Assembly: GCA_028278325.1 (NCBI GenBank)
Contig: JANQEO010000301.1
Coordinates: forward strand, 43,283-107,282
Reading direction: 5' to 3'
Length of the DNA: 64,000 nt
Source of the DNA: Candidatus Binatia bacterium
Lineage (GTDB): Bacteria > Desulfobacterota > Binatia > UBA1149 > JAJCZL01
Of the stretch, positions 60,509 through 64,000 are shown in pieces. Numbering within the stretch: position 1 is the stretch's first letter; each line of letters opens with the position of its first letter. The translations under genes and the position numbers were made by a program. The notes beneath the pieces are model-generated. The model was not told where the DNA came from. It did no database searches and worked only from the letters and a program-made list of their open reading frames with translations.

Positions 60509-63085
60509 TTGATTCGACTGCTCCGTGTCATAAGCGCACAGTATCTGCGCTCCGCCTCGGGTCGCACGCTTCTCGTCACCGGCGGTGTAGCGGTCGGAGT
60601 CGCACTGATCGCAGCGATCAACATCATCAATGAAAGTGTTCTTGCCGACTTTCGTCGGACTATCGAAACACTCGCCGGGCCTGCCGACCTACAAGTAACG
60701 CTCGGAACAGGCGAGATCGGCTTCCCCGAACACCTGGAGCAGGTAGTACACGACCATCCTGACGTCGCCGTGGCTGTTCCACTTTCTCGAGGAACTGTCG
60801 CAGTCACAAAGAATCCCTCGCAGATTCTACATCTATTCGGCGCTGACCTTGTGGCGGAAGAGAACCTCAAGCGCTACCAAATTACGCTTGCGACCGAGAG
60901 AGATGAAGCGGAGGGCGCACTCATCGACCCACTCTCAATATTCTTAACGTCTCGGCTCGCGACCAGACTCTCGATCGGTGTCGGGGACTCGATACGCCTG
61001 AGTACACCTACGGGCAATCGTGATCTGACTATAAGGGGGCTCTTGCAGACTGAAGGGTTCGCCTCTGCCTTCGGGGGAGACATCGCTGTCATGGATATCG
61101 CTGCCGCTCAGGACCTGCTGGACAAGCGTGGTCGGGTAGACCGAATCGACATAGTCCTGGACAAGGGAACCGATGTGCCGCAGGTCCGGTCGCAGCTCGA
61201 GCTGTCCTTACCCGATGTCCTGACCGTCCAGCCGCCGCAGAACCGAGGTCTTCAATACGACCGCGTACTCTCGTCTTTCCAGGCTATGCTAACTGGGCTG
61301 AGTTCGCTTTGCTTGATCACCGGACTTTTCATCATCTACAACACAACTTCTACGGCCGCTATCCAACGCGCAACCCCAATGGCTCATTTAAGGTTGGTCG
61401 GGGCAGACAGCCGCCAGATTCTAACGTTGCTTAGCTCCGAAGCCCTTTTTCTGGGCGCTCTCGGATCGATCGTCGGCGTGGCGATCTCTATACCGCTCGC
61501 ATGGCTCCTCGCAGGGACGATAACTAGCTCGATGGGCGTGATCTTCCAGCTTCGCTTCCCGTTCGAAGAGCTACACCTCGATCCGTGGAAACTCTTAGCG
61601 ATAGCAGTCGCGGGTACCTGTGCATCACTGTTCGCATCCTCTTTCGCGGCTTACAGAATCGCTAAGTCCGACCCACTCGACATGATTAGAGATGGCAAAG
61701 TAGCGGCGGATGGGCATCCGAGGTCGCTGCCTCTAGTTGCCCTATGGCTGATGCTGATGACGTCGAGTGCTCTGTGTTTCGTACTCGAGGACCTGTACAA
61801 ATCTATCGCCTGGGGAAACTTCGGATCTACCCTATGGAATGCTTCGGTGGTTGTCGTCGCCGTTCCGCTCATGCGATTCCTGGCGCGACCACTCTCCCGG
61901 GCTTTAACAAAGACTTTCGGCGCGGAGGGGCAAGTCGCGGCAGGTAGCCTGTCTCGGGCAGAAACCCGAAGCGGCGTAACGGTAGCGGCGATAGCGCTTA
62001 TTCTCACTGTCGCTGTTCTCCTATCATCGTTGGTGTTGAGTTGCCGCGAGTCTCTCTCCAGTTACTTCTCCGGTTTTCTGGCAAGCGATCTAACGGTTAG
62101 CGCCGTGACGACGGAAGGTGGGTGGTTGGAAACACCGTTGTCGGGAGATCTCGCGGGGCAACTGCAAGCGATCCCTGGCGTGAAACAGGTTGACATGGCG
62201 CGAGCGCTGCCAGGCCATCGTTATGGTAACGACCGAATCGCGCTGCTGGGGTTAAGTTCTCCTCTATTCGACCCAGCAAGAGCCCCTGCAGGCTGGTATC
62301 GAGAGGGCGACGCGGTTTCTGCGGCAGGCCCACTCCAGTCAGGCCGAGCCGTGCTCGTTTCGTCGAGCTTTGCAGACCGGTTCGACATCCACGTCGACGA
62401 CAGTGTGAACCTTGACAGCCCTACAGGACGCCTGACATTCCCCGTCGTGGGCGTCGTCCCTGATTACGTTTCCGACCGAGGGAGCGTCATCATGAACAAA
62501 GACATCTTGACGGAACATTGGCAGGACGCCAGAGCAAACCGCTTCATGGTGTCTGTACAGGACTCAATATTAATCTCGAGTGTGAGAAGTAACATTCGCC
62601 AACAATTAGGCAGGAGATATCAACTGAAGATCCTGTCGACAGGAGAACTGCTCCAGTACCATACAGAGAAGATCGACAGCGCATTCGCCGTGATGAACTC
62701 GGTCCAGCTTCTAATCATTATCGTCACCGTGGCAGGCGTATTCGATCTGCTGCTATCGCGCATCATCGAACGACGCCGGGAACTGGCGATCTGGCGATTA
62801 GTCGGAGCAGGGAAAAGCTCCGTCAGACGAGCGGTAATGTTGGAATCCGCGACAATCGGGCTTGTCGGGGCAATGCTTGGAGTCGCGGTGGGGATAGTGA
62901 CGTCCTGGGTATGGGTCGCGATCCATTTCCGGGAACTGCTCGGGTACTATGTTGAATTTCACTTCGCTACAGCGTCCATGCTGTGGTACGTGGGCTTAGC
63001 CGTTTCAATGACGATGCTGGCCGGGTATGGAGCAGCGACCCGCGCGATGCAGGACTCAGTGCTGGATGGGATACGAGACGAATAG
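60509..63085 (+). CDS. large FtsX/MacB-type ABC permease
   Basis: Predicted 858 residues. There are two FtsX modules: an N-terminal helix (about 20-42), a periplasmic region (45-245), a three-helix bundle (255-385), two further helices, then a second periplasmic region (about 530-720) and a last three-helix bundle (730-850) with ERRRELAIWRLVGAGKSSVRRAVMLESATIGLVGAMLG. This layout fits permeases for lipids, lipoproteins, peptides or macrolides. The start is TTG 60509; no strong ribosome site is seen, and nearby ATG reads straight into a stop. Overlaps the next gene. Confidence 0.88.
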   Translation: MIRLLRVISAQYLRSASGRTLLVTGGVAVGVALIAAINIINESVLADFRRTIETLAGPADLQVTLGTGEIGFPEHLEQVVHDHPDVAVAVPLSRGTVAVTKNPSQILHLFGADLVAEENLKRYQITLATERDEAEGALIDPLSIFLTSRLATRLSIGVGDSIRLSTPTGNRDLTIRGLLQTEGFASAFGGDIAVMDIAAAQDLLDKRGRVDRIDIVLDKGTDVPQVRSQLELSLPDVLTVQPPQNRGLQYDRVLSSFQAMLTGLSSLCLITGLFIIYNTTSTAAIQRATPMAHLRLVGADSRQILTLLSSEALFLGALGSIVGVAISIPLAWLLAGTITSSMGVIFQLRFPFEELHLDPWKLLAIAVAGTCASLFASSFAAYRIAKSDPLDMIRDGKVAADGHPRSLPLVALWLMLMTSSALCFVLEDLYKSIAWGNFGSTLWNASVVVVAVPLMRFLARPLSRALTKTFGAEGQVAAGSLSRAETRSGVTVAAIALILTVAVLLSSLVLSCRESLSSYFSGFLASDLTVSAVTTEGGWLETPLSGDLAGQLQAIPGVKQVDMARALPGHRYGNDRIALLGLSSPLFDPARAPAGWYREGDAVSAAGPLQSGRAVLVSSSFADRFDIHVDDSVNLDSPTGRLTFPVVGVVPDYVSDRGSVIMNKDILTEHWQDARANRFMVSVQDSILISSVRSNIRQQLGRRYQLKILSTGELLQYHTEKIDSAFAVMNSVQLLIIIVTVAGVFDLLLSRIIERRRELAIWRLVGAGKSSVRRAVMLESATIGLVGAMLGVAVGIVTSWVWVAIHFRELLGYYVEFHFATASMLWYVGLAVSMTMLAGYGAATRAMQDSVLDGIRDE

Positions 63086-64000
63086 CCTACGGATCCGTGG
63101 AACCGGCAGTTACCTTCCAGGGCCAGCGCTGGATGGATCTGCAGTCAAAGCCTTCTTGCGTCGATATCCGGATGGCCTCTCAGAGAACGCTCAAGACAGG
63201 CTGGTCCGGGAATCCGGAATCGTCGCAAGGCACTATGCGATCAACCCCCTCCACAACGCCAAGCGAGAGACGAACGCTTCGATGGCTTCCGAGGCCGGTC
63301 AGCGTGCAATGGCCGCAGCAGGCTGGGGACCAGATGACATAGACCTACTCGTCGTCACCACGGTCGTACCTGACCAGTTGATGCCACCGACGAGTACCCT
63401 GGTACAGGAACGCTTGGGAATCCCTGCGTGCATGGAGTTCGAGATATCGGCGAATTGTACAGCGCCCACCAAGGGCTTGATGCTAGCGGCGAGCCAGATT
63501 CAGATTGGTCGCGCTACAAGGGCTCTGGTCTGCAGCTCGCAATTCGCAAGCTTCGGTTTCCTACCTCCATGGGCTCGCCCTGAGAAGATGTCGCCGGACC
63601 AAGGCCATCTCAGATGGATCCTATCGGACGGCGCCGCAGCACTGGCTATCGAGCGAGGCGAGCCCGACATCGACCTCCGATTCCACCTTGAATCTCGTGG
63701 CCCGGGCATCAAGCCGGGGATGGTCGTGCAGCTCGGTGCCGCTTACCCGGACATCATCGGAGGTTCAGCGTCGGGCAACCAGCACGTGACCCAACCACCT
63801 TTGCATGCACTCAAGCACGGCATGCGCCTGGCAACCGGCGGCTTAGAGAGAATGCTTCGTGCGTTCGAACTGCCAGGACACAAGATCGATCACTTCGTAC
63901 CATCGGTTTCCTCAATGCAGGTGGCAGGCAGATTGAAGAAAGCGTTCGAGACACTCGGAGTCCGACCCGAGGCCTGGCGGTTGAACTTCACGAGAGTCGG
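63066..64000 (+). CDS. KAS III-like ketoacyl synthase family protein, 3'-truncated
   Basis: Partial, 311 codons to the window end. ATG 63066 overlaps the permease stop. The N-terminal IRGTGSYLPGPALDG, the DIDLLVVTTVVPDQLMPPTSTLVQERLG block and the nucleophile C131 in EISANCTAPTKGLMLAASQI give the thiolase fold of FabH. The catalytic His position is changed: where FabH has VPHQAN, this reads VPSVSS (S280 at the His site). So normal decarboxylating condensation is doubtful. It may act as an acyltransferase or an altered condensing enzyme. The Asn site lies beyond the window. Confidence 0.82.
   Translation, partial: MGYETNSLRIRGTGSYLPGPALDGSAVKAFLRRYPDGLSENAQDRLVRESGIVARHYAINPLHNAKRETNASMASEAGQRAMAAAGWGPDDIDLLVVTTVVPDQLMPPTSTLVQERLGIPACMEFEISANCTAPTKGLMLAASQIQIGRATRALVCSSQFASFGFLPPWARPEKMSPDQGHLRWILSDGAAALAIERGEPDIDLRFHLESRGPGIKPGMVVQLGAAYPDIIGGSASGNQHVTQPPLHALKHGMRLATGGLERMLRAFELPGHKIDHFVPSVSSMQVAGRLKKAFETLGVRPEAWRLNFTRV

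Overview
The window is a 64 kb piece of a GC-rich, gene-dense bacterial chromosome with a Gram-negative outer membrane (FadL-type porin, Lgt, EnvC-like factor, FtsEX). Gene content and order look deltaproteobacterial in the broad sense (Myxococcota, Desulfobacterota, Binatota and relatives): ftsE-ftsX-envC-ctpA runs into xseA, xseB, ispA and tlyA, an RpoH-like sigma factor sits beside rpoZ, and gatCAB is complete. This placement is inference; there is no rRNA operon to settle it. One tRNA gene (Ser, anticodon UGA) is present. No CRISPR array, insertion sequence, integrase or prophage was found.

Layout. 1-13 kb: a candidate structured RNA, an acidic orphan protein, assorted metabolic and transport genes (FAD amine oxidase-like, MOSC protein, aldehyde dehydrogenase, NhaC antiporter, PerM-like protein, sulfotransferase) and a TetR-RND exporter pair with a clear operator. 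13-20 kb: a polyphosphate block of CHAD protein, SixA phosphatase, Ppx, Ppk1 and Ppk2. 20-27 kb: a MerR/B12-binding regulator with the CarH photoreceptor motifs, facing a five-gene leftward run (chalcone-isomerase-like protein, DHRS12-like reductase, two glycosyltransferases, sulfotransferase) across a divergent promoter whose two -35 boxes form an inverted repeat. The regulator is followed by an overlapping PlsC-like acyltransferase. 27-31 kb: SnoaL-fold proteins, a lower-GC patch at tRNA-Ser, a GST-like protein, serS and yraN.

32-42 kb: FadL-type porin, gatCAB, zinc alcohol dehydrogenase, argJ, secA and a DUF362 protein. 42-48 kb: engB, a toxin-antitoxin pair whose toxin is frameshifted in a G-run, exported proteins, a CinA-like protein, the RpoH-like sigma factor and rpoZ. 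48-59 kb: twelve leftward genes from lgt to tlyA, packed with start/stop overlaps and covering lipoprotein maturation, septal peptidoglycan remodelling, exonuclease VII, cofactor and isoprenoid synthesis and RNA methylation. 59-64 kb: a PadR regulator, an ABC ATPase, an 858-residue FtsX-type permease and a KAS III-like enzyme cut by the window end that lacks the usual catalytic His. This looks like the edge of a biosynthesis and export island.

Genome-style traits: six of about twelve convergent gene pairs overlap by exactly four bases through their stop codons. Several genes have a promoter-like -10 box placed so that transcripts would start at or next to the start codon (possible leaderless mRNAs), and starts are often GTG, TTG or possibly CTG.
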